Shown here piece after piece: positions 16,799-26,365 of a DNA stretch of 64,000 nucleotides. The stretch spans positions 806,001 to 870,000 of the forward strand of contig NZ_JAGHRO010000001.1 in NCBI RefSeq assembly GCF_017743735.1. Direction: 5' to 3'. The position numbers and the translations under genes were made by a program. This DNA comes from Shimia sp. R9_2. Lineage in GTDB: Bacteria > Pseudomonadota > Alphaproteobacteria > Rhodobacterales > Rhodobacteraceae. Below the pieces are notes generated by a model. It saw only the letters and a program-made list of their open reading frames with translations. It did not search any database and was not told where the DNA came from. Position 1 is the first letter of the stretch; each line of letters begins with the position of its first letter.

Positions 16799-17302
16799 TC
16801 AGGTGCCCGGGATCAGCACTTTGTCGATCACGTGGATCACGCCGTTGGAGGCTGTGATGTCCGCAGCGGTCACCTTGGCATCATTCACCTTCACACCGTT
16901 GCGGGCGTTCACGTCCAGACGCTCACCTTCCACGGTCAGGACTTTGGCTTTCTTGCCGTCGATGTCACCGGCCATCACTTTGGCTGGCACCACGTGATAG
17001 GTCAGGATCTGCACGAGTTGATCTTTGTTCTCAGGCTTCAGCAGGTTTTCAACCGTGCCTTCCGGCAGCGCTGCGAAGGCGGCATCTGTGGGGGCAAACA
17101 CGGTGAACGGGCCTTCGCCTTTCAGGGTGTCCACCAGACCGGCAGCCTGAACAGCGGCAACCAGGGTGGTGAAGGAGCCCGCGTCAACGGCGGTGTCGAC
17201 AATATCCATTTTCTTGCCGTGGCCGTCGGCGAATACCGAAGTGGCCCCCGCAATGGCCAAAGATGCGCCGATCACAGTGGCCATAAATGTACGTCTAAAC
17301 AT
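16799..17302 (-). CDS. Exported fasciclin (FAS1) domain protein
   Basis: A 167-residue protein with an N-terminal signal peptide ([20 protein letters not shown], cleaved near VFA-DG) and one FAS1 domain. The conserved FAS1 boxes are readable: [15 protein letters not shown] and the [13 protein letters not shown] / [12 protein letters not shown] ending. Single-domain bacterial FAS1 proteins are secreted and are linked with adhesion or surface binding; the specific ligand is unknown. I chose ATG 17302 because GGAGAGG lies seven bases upstream; a TTG two codons earlier is possible. Confidence 0.9.
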   Translation of the reverse strand: MFRRTFMATVIGASLAIAGATSVFADGHGKKMDIVDTAVDAGSFTTLVAAVQAAGLVDTLKGEGPFTVFAPTDAAFAALPEGTVENLLKPENKDQLVQILTYHVVPAKVMAGDIDGKKAKVLTVEGERLDVNARNGVKVNDAKVTAADITASNGVIHVIDKVLIPGT

Positions 17303-17441
17303 GTTCAATCCTCTCCAATGTTGACGTGAAAGCTACGGACGGCAACGGCGGCGTGGATCAGAAAAAACTCAACTCATGCGCAGAAACGTGAATTAAGGTA
17401 TTGATAATAATTGTGAAAAATTTTGATTTTTTGTGTTTGAA

Positions 17442-17465
17442 CAGAGCGGTGTTTTTGCCGCTCTG
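17442..17465 (-). terminator. Hairpin after the amidohydrolase gene
   Basis: CAGAGCGG and CCGCTCTG form an 8-base stem around an eight-base loop, 12 bases beyond the amidohydrolase stop. On the minus strand the following sequence is only weakly T-rich, so termination may be partial. Confidence 0.45.
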
Positions 17466-17476
17466 CCCTTTGGCGC

Positions 17477-19270
17477 TCAGTTTTTGCGCGCGGCAGCGTG
17501 GGCGACATCGAGCACATGGTGGCCCACCGGCGGCACGAGCAAAGTCTTTCGCGGGCCGTCTTTGGCCCGGTAAATTTCGCCGTCATCCTTGATGGTGGCG
17601 ACCACTTTGAGGGTGTCGAGCGCCTCGGGATCAACCGCAGTTGGGTCGTCGGAGAGGATCACAAAATCGGCGATTTTGCCGACTTCGAGGGAGCCTTTCT
17701 CGGCCTCTTCAAAGTGCTGATAAGCGGGCCAGAGGGTCATGGCTTTGAGCGCGGTCATCACGTCGACGCGCTGGTGCGGGCCAAGGATGTCACCAGAGCG
17801 CGTGCGCCGGGTCACGGTGGCGGAGAGGACGCGCATGCTGTCAGGAAAGGCCACCGGAGCATCGTGGTGGGTGCCAAACATCATGCCGCGCTCGCGCACC
17901 CAGCCCGTGGGGGAGATGTTGTCGGCGTTGATTGGCCCCACTGTGCGATCCCTGTGCCAATCTCCCCAATAAAACGTGTGCATCGGGAAGAGCGACGGGA
18001 AGACATCAAGCCGGTCCAGCGCGGCCACCTGATCGGGGCGCAGGAACTGGCCGTGGATCAGAACCGGGCGGCGATCCGCCCGACCGTGGGTTGCCTCGGC
18101 GGCGTCGATGGCGGCGATCAGCATGTCAGAAGCCCCTTCGCCATTGGCGTGGGTGAGGATCTGAATGTCGTTGCCAAAGGCCCAATTGATGGCGTCCTGC
18201 ACCTGCTCGGCGGTGGCGGAAGCATAGCCCGCATAGCCCGGAGGATAATTGCCAACCGGATCAAAGTAAGGCCGGTCGCGCAGCGCGGTGAAGCCTTGCG
18301 GGGAGCCGTCGATGGTGAGTTTGGCGCCGCCGATGCGCACGCCGTTGTCGTAGGTGGCGGATTGATTGGCGAGGATGAAATCCCGATCCACCAGAACGTC
18401 GGGATAGACCACCACATCCACGCCCATGCCGCCCTCGGCGGCAACTTCGTGGGCGATGGCGGCGACCTGCGGTGTGGCGCGGCCTTCCTGCGCGGTGGTG
18501 TAGCCAAAGCTTGCCCAGAGTTTGGCACCCGCGCGGGCGAAGGCTTTGAAGCCCTCATCTCCGATCCCGCCAAGCATCTGGCCGAGCACCATGAAGAAGG
18601 CGTTCTCTTCCAGCACGCCATCCGGCTCGCCATCCGCGCCGTAGCGGATGATGCCGCCGGGCGGCACCGGGGTGCGTTTGGTGATGCCATTGGCGACAAG
18701 CGCGGCCGTGTTCACCGCGCCGAAATGGCCGGATTGATGCACAAGGATGATCGGCACATCGGTGGACACCGCATCCAGATCTGCCTTGGTGGGGTGGCGC
18801 TGTTCTGCGAGCTGGGACTGGTCATAGCCAAAACCGACTATCAGGTTGGAGGCGGCAATGGCCTCCTGATTGTCCGCCATCCAGCCGCGCAGGGCCTCTT
18901 GCAGGCTGGGGATATCCGTCACGTCCCCGTCAGGTGGGGCCAGCAGGTTGGCCGAAAGCGCCTGAAGGCCGCCCATCACCACATGGCCGTGGCTGTCTAC
19001 AAAGCCCGGCAGCATGGTGTGCCCGTCCAGATCATAGGCGCGGGTGCTCTCGCCCTGATGGGCCAGAAGATCCGCGAGCGCGCCGACAGCGAGGATGCGG
19101 CCATCTTTGGTGGCCAGCGCCTCCGCTCGTGGCGCGCTGTCATCCATCGTCAGGATGGTGCCGCCGGAATAGATCGTGTCGGCGATGTCTTGGGCAAAAG
19201 CGGGGCCGTTGAAGAGGGCGCTGCAGGACAAAGCAATGGCCCTGGTGACCGGGAGAAACAGATGACGCAT
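17477..19270 (-). CDS. Exported metal-dependent amidohydrolase (YtcJ/NfdA-like)
   Basis: A 597-residue hydrolase with a signal peptide (MRHLFLPVTRAIALSCSALF, cleavage near AFA-QD). The amidohydrolase 3 family signature is clear: IYSGGTILTMDDSAPRAEAL at the start of the mature protein, metal ligands in MLPGFVDSHGHVV, a second His-containing region LTHANGEGASD, and the C-terminal GKIADFVILSDDP. It should hydrolyse an amide or related bond in the periplasm; the substrate is unknown. I chose ATG 19270, which has AAAGGAA upstream and starts the signal peptide; the frame is open to 19327. Confidence 0.88.
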   Translation of the reverse strand: MRHLFLPVTRAIALSCSALFNGPAFAQDIADTIYSGGTILTMDDSAPRAEALATKDGRILAVGALADLLAHQGESTRAYDLDGHTMLPGFVDSHGHVVMGGLQALSANLLAPPDGDVTDIPSLQEALRGWMADNQEAIAASNLIVGFGYDQSQLAEQRHPTKADLDAVSTDVPIILVHQSGHFGAVNTAALVANGITKRTPVPPGGIIRYGADGEPDGVLEENAFFMVLGQMLGGIGDEGFKAFARAGAKLWASFGYTTAQEGRATPQVAAIAHEVAAEGGMGVDVVVYPDVLVDRDFILANQSATYDNGVRIGGAKLTIDGSPQGFTALRDRPYFDPVGNYPPGYAGYASATAEQVQDAINWAFGNDIQILTHANGEGASDMLIAAIDAAEATHGRADRRPVLIHGQFLRPDQVAALDRLDVFPSLFPMHTFYWGDWHRDRTVGPINADNISPTGWVRERGMMFGTHHDAPVAFPDSMRVLSATVTRRTRSGDILGPHQRVDVMTALKAMTLWPAYQHFEEAEKGSLEVGKIADFVILSDDPTAVDPEALDTLKVVATIKDDGEIYRAKDGPRKTLLVPPVGHHVLDVAHAAARKN

Positions 19271-19574
19271 ACCAAATTCCTTTCGGATTACAGGGCGATT
19301 GTGCCTGTGTCCTCCAAGGGCTGTCAAATGGTGGAAGCAATCGCCTTAAAAGCGCTGTTTCAGGCTGCTAAATGCGGGCCGTCGCGGGACAGATTTCAAA
19401 AAGTGGCTTTTGTGCAACATGCGCGTCTGAGGGGCAATAAATACTACCTAAAGGAGAGGCGACACGCTTTCTAAGACATCATGGATTTAGCGGTTGAGCC
19501 GCCTGTTTCACGGCATGCAGGTGCCGGAATGCCTATATGGCAGACAGGTGAAACAACAACAGGGAGAGCCGAAT
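19271..19574. other. Intergenic region between amidohydrolase and SPFH genes
   Basis: No gene is supported here. An AGGGAG ribosome site at 19561-19566 serves the SPFH gene. An AAGGAGAGG stretch at 19451-19459 looks like a ribosome site, but no convincing ORF follows it. Promoters of both divergent genes must lie here. Confidence 0.4.
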
Positions 19575-21005
19575 TTGCTATTTTTGCCAATAATTTCGAT
19601 CTTTGTCATTGCTGCGGGTTATGTGCTGCGGCGTTCTATTGAGTTCCCGGACAAACCCAATGTGGATGGCACGGTGAACATCGCCGGATGGTTTGTGAAA
19701 GCGACCGGTTTGCTGATGCTGGTGGGCAGCCTGTTTAGCGGCATGTTCTTTTACGCGGAGCCGGGTTTCAAATACCACGTGCGCACCATTCTGGGCGAAG
19801 AGAAGATGGTGTCTGACACGGGTTACAATCTGTATCTCTTTGGCCGCTACAATGCGTGGAAAAACGCGATGTCGGTGCAGGCCTCTTCGACCGGACGGGG
19901 CGAAGTGGTGGCTGAGGCAGAGAGCGCGCAGATGAGCGCGAACCTTGCGCCAAAGTCGCTGGTGTTCCTGGATCAGGTGGACGCCTTTGTGTCTGCGACC
20001 TCGCGGTTTGAACTGCCCTCTGATGAGGAGGCGTTCCTGCGACTGGCGCGTCAGTACCGCACGCCGGAAAACCTGCTGCGCACGGAACTGGTGCCGGCCT
20101 TTGAAGAGACGCTGGGCGCGACCGCTGCGTTGATGTCTGCAGAAGATTACTTCCAAGGCGGCAAGACGGAATTTAACAACGAGTTCCAGCGCCAGATGGA
20201 AGACGGGATTTATCTTGTGCGCCGGATTGAGACACAGGTGTCTTCGGGTCAGAACCGGGCTGGATCGGCGAATGCGGCGCTTGGGGAAGATCAGGAAGAG
20301 TTTGGCGATGACACCAAGACCGTTTTTGTGGTGCAGAAGCTGCTGGATGAAACCGGTCAGCCACGTCGCAAGCAGCAATCTTTCACCCAGTTTGGGATTT
20401 CTGTGACTTCGGCGCGTGTGACCGATGTGAACCCGAACCAGAAGTTTAAGGACCGGATGGCGTTACGCCAGCAGGCAGCAGCGGATCGCGCGATTGCGCG
20501 TGAGCAGCGCATTCAGGAAGAAGAGCAAAAGCTTCTGGCCGTGGCGCGTGGTGAACGTGAAGTGGCGGAACGTCAGGCGGCGGCCAAGGTGATCCAGATT
20601 GAGCGGACCACTGATGCGGAGACCGAAAAGCAGCTGGCGATCACGGCTGCGGAGCGGGAGCGTGAAGCGGCGCGGATTGCCAAGGAGCAGTCTGAGATCC
20701 TGCTTGATAAGGCGCGGATTGATGCAGAGGCGGTGCAGGTTGCTGCGGATGCGGAGGCCTATGCCAAGAGCAAAATCCTGGAGGCCGACAACGCGCTGGC
20801 GCAGAAGCTCGATGCCGAGGTGGAAATCCAGAAGCTCTGGGCGGACGCCTTTGCCAAGCGGAATGTGCCGACCTATGTGTTTGGCTCCGGTGGCGGTGAC
20901 GGCGGAACGCCGGTGGGTTCCGATGATGAGGCATCCCGCCTGTTCCAGATCCTGACGCTACAGGCGGCGGAGCGGCTGGACTACGACCGCACGATCGCTG
21001 AGTGA
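19575..21005 (+). CDS. SPFH/Band 7 (flotillin-like) membrane protein
   Basis: A 476-residue protein with two N-terminal membrane segments (LLFLPIISIFVIAAGYVL and FVKATGLLMLVGSLFSGMFF), a Band 7 core around residues 70-300, and a long charged helical region resembling the flotillin coiled coil (for example EQRIQEEEQKLLAVARGERE and AEKQLAITAAER-like repeats). It ends in a glycine-rich linker and short tail. Such proteins oligomerise as membrane scaffolds. I propose the TTG at 19575 because AGGGAG lies eight bases upstream; earlier candidates are an ATG at 19515 and a TTG at 19494 without good ribosome sites. A strong terminator follows. Confidence 0.8.
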   Translation: MLFLPIISIFVIAAGYVLRRSIEFPDKPNVDGTVNIAGWFVKATGLLMLVGSLFSGMFFYAEPGFKYHVRTILGEEKMVSDTGYNLYLFGRYNAWKNAMSVQASSTGRGEVVAEAESAQMSANLAPKSLVFLDQVDAFVSATSRFELPSDEEAFLRLARQYRTPENLLRTELVPAFEETLGATAALMSAEDYFQGGKTEFNNEFQRQMEDGIYLVRRIETQVSSGQNRAGSANAALGEDQEEFGDDTKTVFVVQKLLDETGQPRRKQQSFTQFGISVTSARVTDVNPNQKFKDRMALRQQAAADRAIAREQRIQEEEQKLLAVARGEREVAERQAAAKVIQIERTTDAETEKQLAITAAEREREAARIAKEQSEILLDKARIDAEAVQVAADAEAYAKSKILEADNALAQKLDAEVEIQKLWADAFAKRNVPTYVFGSGGGDGGTPVGSDDEASRLFQILTLQAAERLDYDRTIAE

Positions 21006-21027
21006 TCTAAGGTCTATGAGGTTAGAG

Positions 21028-21053
21028 CCGGGCGTGAGAGCGCCCGGTTTTTT
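21028..21053 (+). terminator. Terminator after SPFH gene
   Basis: CCGGGCG and CGCCCGG form a stem around TGAGAG, followed by six T residues, 22 bases after the stop codon. Confidence 0.88.
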
Positions 21054-21233
21054 GTTGGCCAGAGCCGGGTGCCGCCCGACCTCGGGTGGGCGACCTCACC
21101 TCAATTCTCGGCAAGAGAGGTTCCATAAAACACAACAGTGCTTAGGCAGTCCGGTGGTGCAAAATCGCCCTCCCGTGGGGGAGGTCGGGCGATGCCCGGC
21201 GGGCCTGCGGCCCTTTGCGCGGGCTGCTGATGC

Positions 21234-21259
21234 AAAAAGGCCCGCCAATGTGGCGGGCC
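21234..21259 (-). terminator. Terminator of the BMP-type ABC operon
   Basis: Read on the minus strand, GGCCCGCCA pairs with TGGCGGGCC around CAT, followed by TTTTT. It lies just after the stop codon of the substrate-binding protein gene, the last gene of the operon. The 175 bases between here and the SPFH terminator hold further GC-rich palindromes and no supported gene. Confidence 0.85.
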
Positions 21260-21285
21260 TTCTGTGTTTCAAAACCGAGCGTGGC

Positions 21286-22365
21286 TTAGTTCGGGATCTC
21301 GGCGGTCAGGCCTTCAACGTAGAAGTTCATGCCTGCCAGGCCGTCGTCGCCGTAGTCAGCGGCGGTTTCGCCTTCTGCCAGCCATGGGGTGCCGTCCTGC
21401 TTGTTCAGCGGGCCGGTAAAGGCGTGGTAGGAGCCGTCTGCCAGTGCATCAACCAGTGCCAGTGCTTCGGCTTTCACGTCTGCTGGAACCGCGTCGGAGA
21501 TTTCACCGATGCCAACCATGCCCGCGCCGATGCCGTCCCATGTGGAGACAGACTCCCAGGTGCCGTCCATGACAGCCTGGGTACGCGCGATGTAGTAAGG
21601 TGCCCAGTCATCGATGATGGAGGACACACGTGGGAATGGTGCGTATTCGCCCATGTCAGAAGCCTGACCAAAGGTGATCACGTTGCCAGCCGCCTGTGCC
21701 GCTGCCTGAGGTGCGGTGGAGTCGGTGTGCTGCAGGATCACGTCTGCGCCTTGCTCGATCAGCGCTTTGGCTGCGTCGGCTTCTTTGGCTGGGTCAAACC
21801 ATGTGTAGGCCCAGATGATGGAGAACTCGACGTCCGGGTTTACTTTCTTGGCGTGGATGTAGGCGGAGTTGATGCCGCGGATCACTTCCGGGATTGGGAA
21901 AGAGGCGATGTAACCAATCTTGTTGGTCTTGGTCATCTTGCCTGCGATGTGGCCCTGTACCGCGCGGCCTTCATAGAAGCGTGCGGAGTAAACGGACACG
22001 TTGTCGGCCTGTTTGTAGCCAGTGGCGTGCTCAAACTTCACCTTCGGGAATTTCTTGGCGACGTTGATGGTTGGGTCCATGTAGCCAAAAGAGGTGGTGA
22101 AGATCAGGTCTGCGCCCTGCAGCGCCATCTGGGTGATCACACGCTCGGCGTCGGCACCTTCGGGCACGTTCTCAACAAAGGTGGTTTCCACTTTGTCGCC
22201 GAACTTCTCTTCAACCGCGAGACGGCCTTTGTTGTGCTCGTAGGTCCAGCCGCCGTCGCCCACTGGGCCAACGTAGACAAAGCCCACTTTGGTGGTGTCG
22301 GCCATGGCGGTGGTCGCCAGACCGAGCGCGACAGCTGCGCTTGTCAGAAGTTTGGTGAATTTCAT
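21286..22365 (-). CDS. BMP family ABC transporter substrate-binding protein
   Basis: A 359-residue periplasmic binding protein. It begins with a signal peptide (MKFTKLLTSAAVALGLATTA, cleaved before DTTKVGFVYVG). The BMP (basic membrane protein, Med/PnrA) family is recognised from GPVGDGGWTYEHNKGRLAVE, FTTSFGYMDPTINVAKKFP and GYIASFPIPEVIRGINSA. Members bind nucleosides or purines. I chose ATG 22365 because the open frame to 22437 overlaps the upstream permease gene and adds no signal. It is the fourth gene of the ATPase-permease-permease-binding protein operon and ends at a terminator. Confidence 0.93.
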   Translation of the reverse strand: MKFTKLLTSAAVALGLATTAMADTTKVGFVYVGPVGDGGWTYEHNKGRLAVEEKFGDKVETTFVENVPEGADAERVITQMALQGADLIFTTSFGYMDPTINVAKKFPKVKFEHATGYKQADNVSVYSARFYEGRAVQGHIAGKMTKTNKIGYIASFPIPEVIRGINSAYIHAKKVNPDVEFSIIWAYTWFDPAKEADAAKALIEQGADVILQHTDSTAPQAAAQAAGNVITFGQASDMGEYAPFPRVSSIIDDWAPYYIARTQAVMDGTWESVSTWDGIGAGMVGIGEISDAVPADVKAEALALVDALADGSYHAFTGPLNKQDGTPWLAEGETAADYGDDGLAGMNFYVEGLTAEIPN

Positions 22366-22408
22366 TTTGGGAGATCCCCCTGTTGGTAGCAGTTTTTTAT
22401 CATATGCC

Positions 22409-23329
22409 TCACTGGGAGGCGTGGAAGGTACGGCCAAGCGAGGCGGGTGCGCCGCTCTTGTCAGCCGACATGATAACCAGAACGAGGATGGTTATCAGAT
22501 AGGGAGACATTGCCAAGTATTCGACTGGAATGGCAATGCCTGCCGCCTGCAAATTGAGCTGTAAAACATTGATGCCGCCAAAAAGATAGGCACCGAGAAG
22601 AACGCGCCAGGGTTTCCAGCTGGCGAACACCACAAGGGCGAGGGCGATCCAGCCGACACCTGCGGTCATGCCCTCGGTCCACTGCGGCACGCGAATGAGC
22701 GAAATATAGGCACCGCCAAGGCCTGCGCAGGCACCGCCAAACATGATCGCCAGAATGCGCACTCGGATGACGTTATAGCCGAGCGCATGGGCGGCATCAT
22801 GGCTTTCGCCCACCGCGCGCAGGATCAGCCCGCCGCGTGACTTCTTGAGAAACCACCAAACAACGGCAGTGAGGGCAAGACCCACATAAAGCACCGGATC
22901 ATGGGAAAAGAAGATCGGGCCGATGACCGGAATGTCAGAGATCACCGGAATATCAAGTTTCGCCAGAGCGGGCGGCTTGATGCCCACATAGGACTGGCCC
23001 ATGAGGGCCGAGAGGCCCAAGCCAAAGAGTGTGAGCGCGAGGCCTGATGCCACCTGATTGGCCAGTGCAAACTGTGTGAGGAAGGCAAAGAGCAGCGACA
23101 GAACCGCGCCGCCGACCATGGCGGCCAGCAGGCCCAGCATGGGGGAGGTGGTCTCCACCGCGATGGCAAAGCCGCAGATCGCGCCCACGATCATCATGCC
23201 TTCGACGCCGAGGTTCAGCACGCCGGCTTTCTCGACAACAAGTTCGCCAATCGCCGCCAGCAGCAGCGGGGTCGCCGCCACCATGAGGGAGGCGATCAGA
23301 AGGACGGGGTTGATGGCTGAGAGATCCAT
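22409..23329 (-). CDS. ABC transporter permease, second subunit (BMP-type importer)
   Basis: A 306-residue inner-membrane permease with about eight to nine hydrophobic segments. The phrases LLLAAIGELVVEKAGVLNLG and VEGMMIVGAICGF near the N-terminus are typical of the BPD_transp_2 permeases that go with BMP-type importers (YufQ/NupC-like). Its start touches the stop of the first permease with a 1-base overlap, and the binding-protein gene follows 43 bases downstream. Confidence 0.92.
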   Translation of the reverse strand: MDLSAINPVLLIASLMVAATPLLLAAIGELVVEKAGVLNLGVEGMMIVGAICGFAIAVETTSPMLGLLAAMVGGAVLSLLFAFLTQFALANQVASGLALTLFGLGLSALMGQSYVGIKPPALAKLDIPVISDIPVIGPIFFSHDPVLYVGLALTAVVWWFLKKSRGGLILRAVGESHDAAHALGYNVIRVRILAIMFGGACAGLGGAYISLIRVPQWTEGMTAGVGWIALALVVFASWKPWRVLLGAYLFGGINVLQLNLQAAGIAIPVEYLAMSPYLITILVLVIMSADKSGAPASLGRTFHASQ

Positions 23330-24408
23330 TATGCGACGCCCTTCGTTTTCAGAACCACGCGGTAGTTGGTGAGCAGGTCGAGTGCCAGGAGGAAGAACAG
23401 GAGCATCCCTTGGAAGACCTGAATGGCCGCAGAGGGCAGGCCCAGATTGCCCTGTGCCAGATCGCCGCCCACGTATGTGAGGGCCATCAGCAGGGCTGCG
23501 AGCAGGATGCCGACCGGGTGCAGGCGGCCGAGGAAGGCCACGATGATCGCGGTGAAGCCATAGCCTGAGGCGAAGTCGATGTTGACCTGACCGGAGGGCC
23601 CGGTGACCTCAAACAGACCCGCCATACCCGCCAGCGCGCCGGAGGTGCCGAGGCAGAAGAGGATCAGGCGGGTGGGGTTCACGCCGGCAAAGCGGGCTGC
23701 GCGTGGGGCCTCGCCGGTGAGGCGGATGTTAAAGCCGAGGATGTGACGGTTCAGAAGCACATAGGCAAAGATCACCGCAATAAAGGCAAATGCCATGCCC
23801 CAGTGCAGCCCTGCGGCCTCATTGATCCAGCTGTTGGCCGCCGGGTAGTCGCCAAAGTTGCGCGAGCCGGGAAAGCCGTGGCCTTCGGGATTGCGCAAAA
23901 GGCCCAGCGACATGGAAGCGAGGAATTGCTCTGCCACATAGACAAGCATCAATGACACAAGGATTTCATTGGTGCCAAAGCGGACTTTCAGCAGGGCGGG
24001 GATCATGCCCCAGGCCCAGCCCCCCAGCGCGCCTGCGAGGATCATCACCGGGAAGATCAGCCGGCTTTCGGTCGGATAGACCGCAAGCCCCACGGCGGCG
24101 CCACAGATGGCGCCCATGATGTATTGGCCTTCGGCCCCGATGTTCCAGATGCCGGCCTTAAAGCCCAGCGACAGGCCGATGGCGATCAAAACCAGCGGCG
24201 CGGCTTTCACCAGAAGCTGCGGGCGGTAGTAGAAGGCAAACTCGCCAAAGACCGGATCCCAGAAGATCGTGCGGATGGCTTCCACAGGGTTTTTGCCAAG
24301 CACGGCAAAGAGGATGCCGCCCATGATCATGGTGATGATGACCGCGATCAGCGGCGTGGCCAGCGACAGGGCGCGGGACGGGGTGGGACGTTTTTGAAGC
24401 GCGATCAT
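23329..24408 (-). CDS. ABC transporter permease, first subunit (BMP-type importer)
   Basis: A 359-residue permease of the BPD_transp_2 family with about ten hydrophobic segments. Family phrases include GFKAGIWNIGAEGQYIMGAI and RFAGVNPTRLILFCLGTSGA. It would pair with the second permease to form the membrane channel. It overlaps the ATPase gene by 4 bases and the second permease gene by 1 base, consistent with co-translation. Confidence 0.92.
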   Translation of the reverse strand: MIALQKRPTPSRALSLATPLIAVIITMIMGGILFAVLGKNPVEAIRTIFWDPVFGEFAFYYRPQLLVKAAPLVLIAIGLSLGFKAGIWNIGAEGQYIMGAICGAAVGLAVYPTESRLIFPVMILAGALGGWAWGMIPALLKVRFGTNEILVSLMLVYVAEQFLASMSLGLLRNPEGHGFPGSRNFGDYPAANSWINEAAGLHWGMAFAFIAVIFAYVLLNRHILGFNIRLTGEAPRAARFAGVNPTRLILFCLGTSGALAGMAGLFEVTGPSGQVNIDFASGYGFTAIIVAFLGRLHPVGILLAALLMALTYVGGDLAQGNLGLPSAAIQVFQGMLLFFLLALDLLTNYRVVLKTKGVA

Positions 24409-25952
24409 GCGCTTGCTCCTTCTTGGTCGTTCTCGCCCACGTGGGCGACTTCCATGCCGTGGGCACCGCCCATCATCAGGCCAATTTCGTCAATCGTCAG
24501 CCCTGCGGCAGAGCGGATGTCAGACAGGCGGCCTTCGTTCAGTGCGCCGAAGCGGTCAGAGATTTCCATCAGTTCGTCGAGGTCTTGTGAGATCACAACG
24601 ATGGCCGCCCCTTCGGCGGCGAGATCGAGCAGGGATTGGCGGATGGCCGCGGCGGCGGCGGCATCCACGCCCCATGTGGGTTGGTTCACCACCAGCACTT
24701 TGGGCCGTTGCAGCACTTCGCGGCCAATCACGAATTTCTGCAGGTTGCCGCCAGAGAGTGCGCGGGCGGCCACGTGGTTGCCCGGTGTGCGCACGTCGAA
24801 AGATTTGATGATGCGATTGGCAAAGTCACTGGCGCTGGACCAGTTCACAAAGCCTTTGTTGGTCAGCCCTTCGCGGATTGCACCGGTCAGCAGTGCGTTT
24901 TCTGTCAGGCTCAGATCCGGTGCGGCGGCGTGGCCCAGACGCTCTTCGGGGGCTGCCAGAATGCCGCGCTCGCGGCGGGCATTGGGGCCAAGGCTGGCAA
25001 TCTCCTCGCCGTTCACCTTGATTGCATCCGGCCATGTCAGCGCTTCGCCTGAGAGGGCGGCCAGCAGTTCGTCCTGCCCGTTACCAGCCACGCCGCCGAT
25101 GCCGAGGATTTCGCCTGCGCGCACGGTGAAGTGGATGTTTTTGAGCGTGGTGCCAAACGGATTGCTTGGCTCAATGGAGAGGCCAGATACATCCAGCATC
25201 ACATCGCCTGCCTTGTCGGTGGTGCGGGTCGGCGTTTGCAGCGTGTCGCCCACCATCATTTCTGCCATGTCGCGGGCGGAGGTCTCGGCAGGCACACATT
25301 CGCCCACGTTTTTGCCAAGGCGCAGAATGGTGGCGTGGTCACAAAGCGTGCGGATCTCTTCGAGCTTGTGGGAGATATAAAGAATCGAGGTGCCCTCGGC
25401 CTTTAGCTTGTTGAGGGTCTGGAAGAGGATTTCGACTTCTTGCGGGGTAAGAACCGAGGTGGGTTCGTCCATGATCAGCAGTTTTGGGTCCTGCAGCAGG
25501 CAGCGGATGATCTCCACGCGCTGACGTTCCCCTGCAGACAGGTCGCCCACGGTGCGGTTGGGGTCGAGCGGCAGGCCGTAGGTTTCCGACACACGGCGGA
25601 TGCGGCGCGCAAGATCGCGCATCGACGGCGGGTTTTCCATGCCAAGGGCGACGTTCTCTGCCACGTTCAGCGCGTCAAACAGGGAGAAGTGCTGAAACAC
25701 CATCGCCACGCCTGAGGCGCGGGCGGCTTTGGGCTCAGACGGGGCGAAGGGCTGGCCGTTCCATGTCATGGCGCCGCTGTCGGGCTTCACCAGACCGTAG
25801 ATCATTTTCACCAGCGTGGATTTGCCCGCGCCGTTTTCGCCGAGCAGGGCGTGTACTTCGTTGTGTCCGATGTCAAAGGAGACGTCGTCATTGGCCACCA
25901 CGCCGGGGTAGGCCTTGGTCAGACCTTTGATGGAAAGGAGCGGTGCGCTCAT
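24405..25952 (-). CDS. ABC transporter ATP-binding protein with two nucleotide-binding domains (BMP-type importer)
   Basis: A 515-residue ATPase made of two fused ABC domains. The first has Walker A GENGAGKST, signature LSAGERQRVEI and Walker B LLIMDEPTS. The second has the degenerate Walker A GVAGNGQDEL and signature LSGGNLQKFVIGRE with VLVVNQPTWGVD, as usual for the RbsA/YufO type. It powers uptake of a nucleoside- or purine-like substrate. It is the first gene of the operon. The 413 bases upstream hold its promoter region. Confidence 0.93.
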   Translation of the reverse strand: MSAPLLSIKGLTKAYPGVVANDDVSFDIGHNEVHALLGENGAGKSTLVKMIYGLVKPDSGAMTWNGQPFAPSEPKAARASGVAMVFQHFSLFDALNVAENVALGMENPPSMRDLARRIRRVSETYGLPLDPNRTVGDLSAGERQRVEIIRCLLQDPKLLIMDEPTSVLTPQEVEILFQTLNKLKAEGTSILYISHKLEEIRTLCDHATILRLGKNVGECVPAETSARDMAEMMVGDTLQTPTRTTDKAGDVMLDVSGLSIEPSNPFGTTLKNIHFTVRAGEILGIGGVAGNGQDELLAALSGEALTWPDAIKVNGEEIASLGPNARRERGILAAPEERLGHAAAPDLSLTENALLTGAIREGLTNKGFVNWSSASDFANRIIKSFDVRTPGNHVAARALSGGNLQKFVIGREVLQRPKVLVVNQPTWGVDAAAAAAIRQSLLDLAAEGAAIVVISQDLDELMEISDRFGALNEGRLSDIRSAAGLTIDEIGLMMGGAHGMEVAHVGENDQEGASA

Positions 25953-26365
25953 ATGTGATCCCCTGAGTAAGTCTTTGCCTATTGGGTGCGGACAGGCCGC
26001 TTTTTTGTTGCGTACACACCCTAGAAACCGGCCCCCCGCCTCTGCAACAGAAAGTTCCGCGCGCCTTGGGCTTTGGGCCGCGCTTGGCTGATGCCAGAGG
26101 GCGCGTCTCTCTCCATATCCTTGGTTTTTAAGGGCGTTGCCAGAAGATTTTCAATGAAATGACGAAAGAGTTGCAGGGGAAAGCAGGCAGAAAATGCCTA
26201 ATTTTTATACGGTTTTCGCGCGTTTGGAGCCGATCTTTGGGCAAAGAGCGTGCCATCTGTGTGCATTGACGTTGGGTCCACATGCGCGCTGAGACCCGCA
26301 TGTGATGTGTTTTCGGAGCAGGTGCGGCCGATTGCCCGGATGCTTGAGCGGGCGGCGGAATCGCC
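25953..26365. other. Intergenic region upstream of the BMP-type ABC operon
   Basis: No gene is supported in these 413 bases. They separate the promoter side of the ABC operon (minus strand, start at 25952) from the stop of the HpaI-type gene (26366). A short plus-strand open frame at 26250 runs into the HpaI gene antisense and is not credible. I see no clear riboswitch-type fold by eye. Confidence 0.4.

Noticed and set aside
17498-19474. A 658-residue plus-strand open frame
   Set aside because: It is the antisense shadow of the amidohydrolase gene, rich in Gly, Arg and His with no family likeness.
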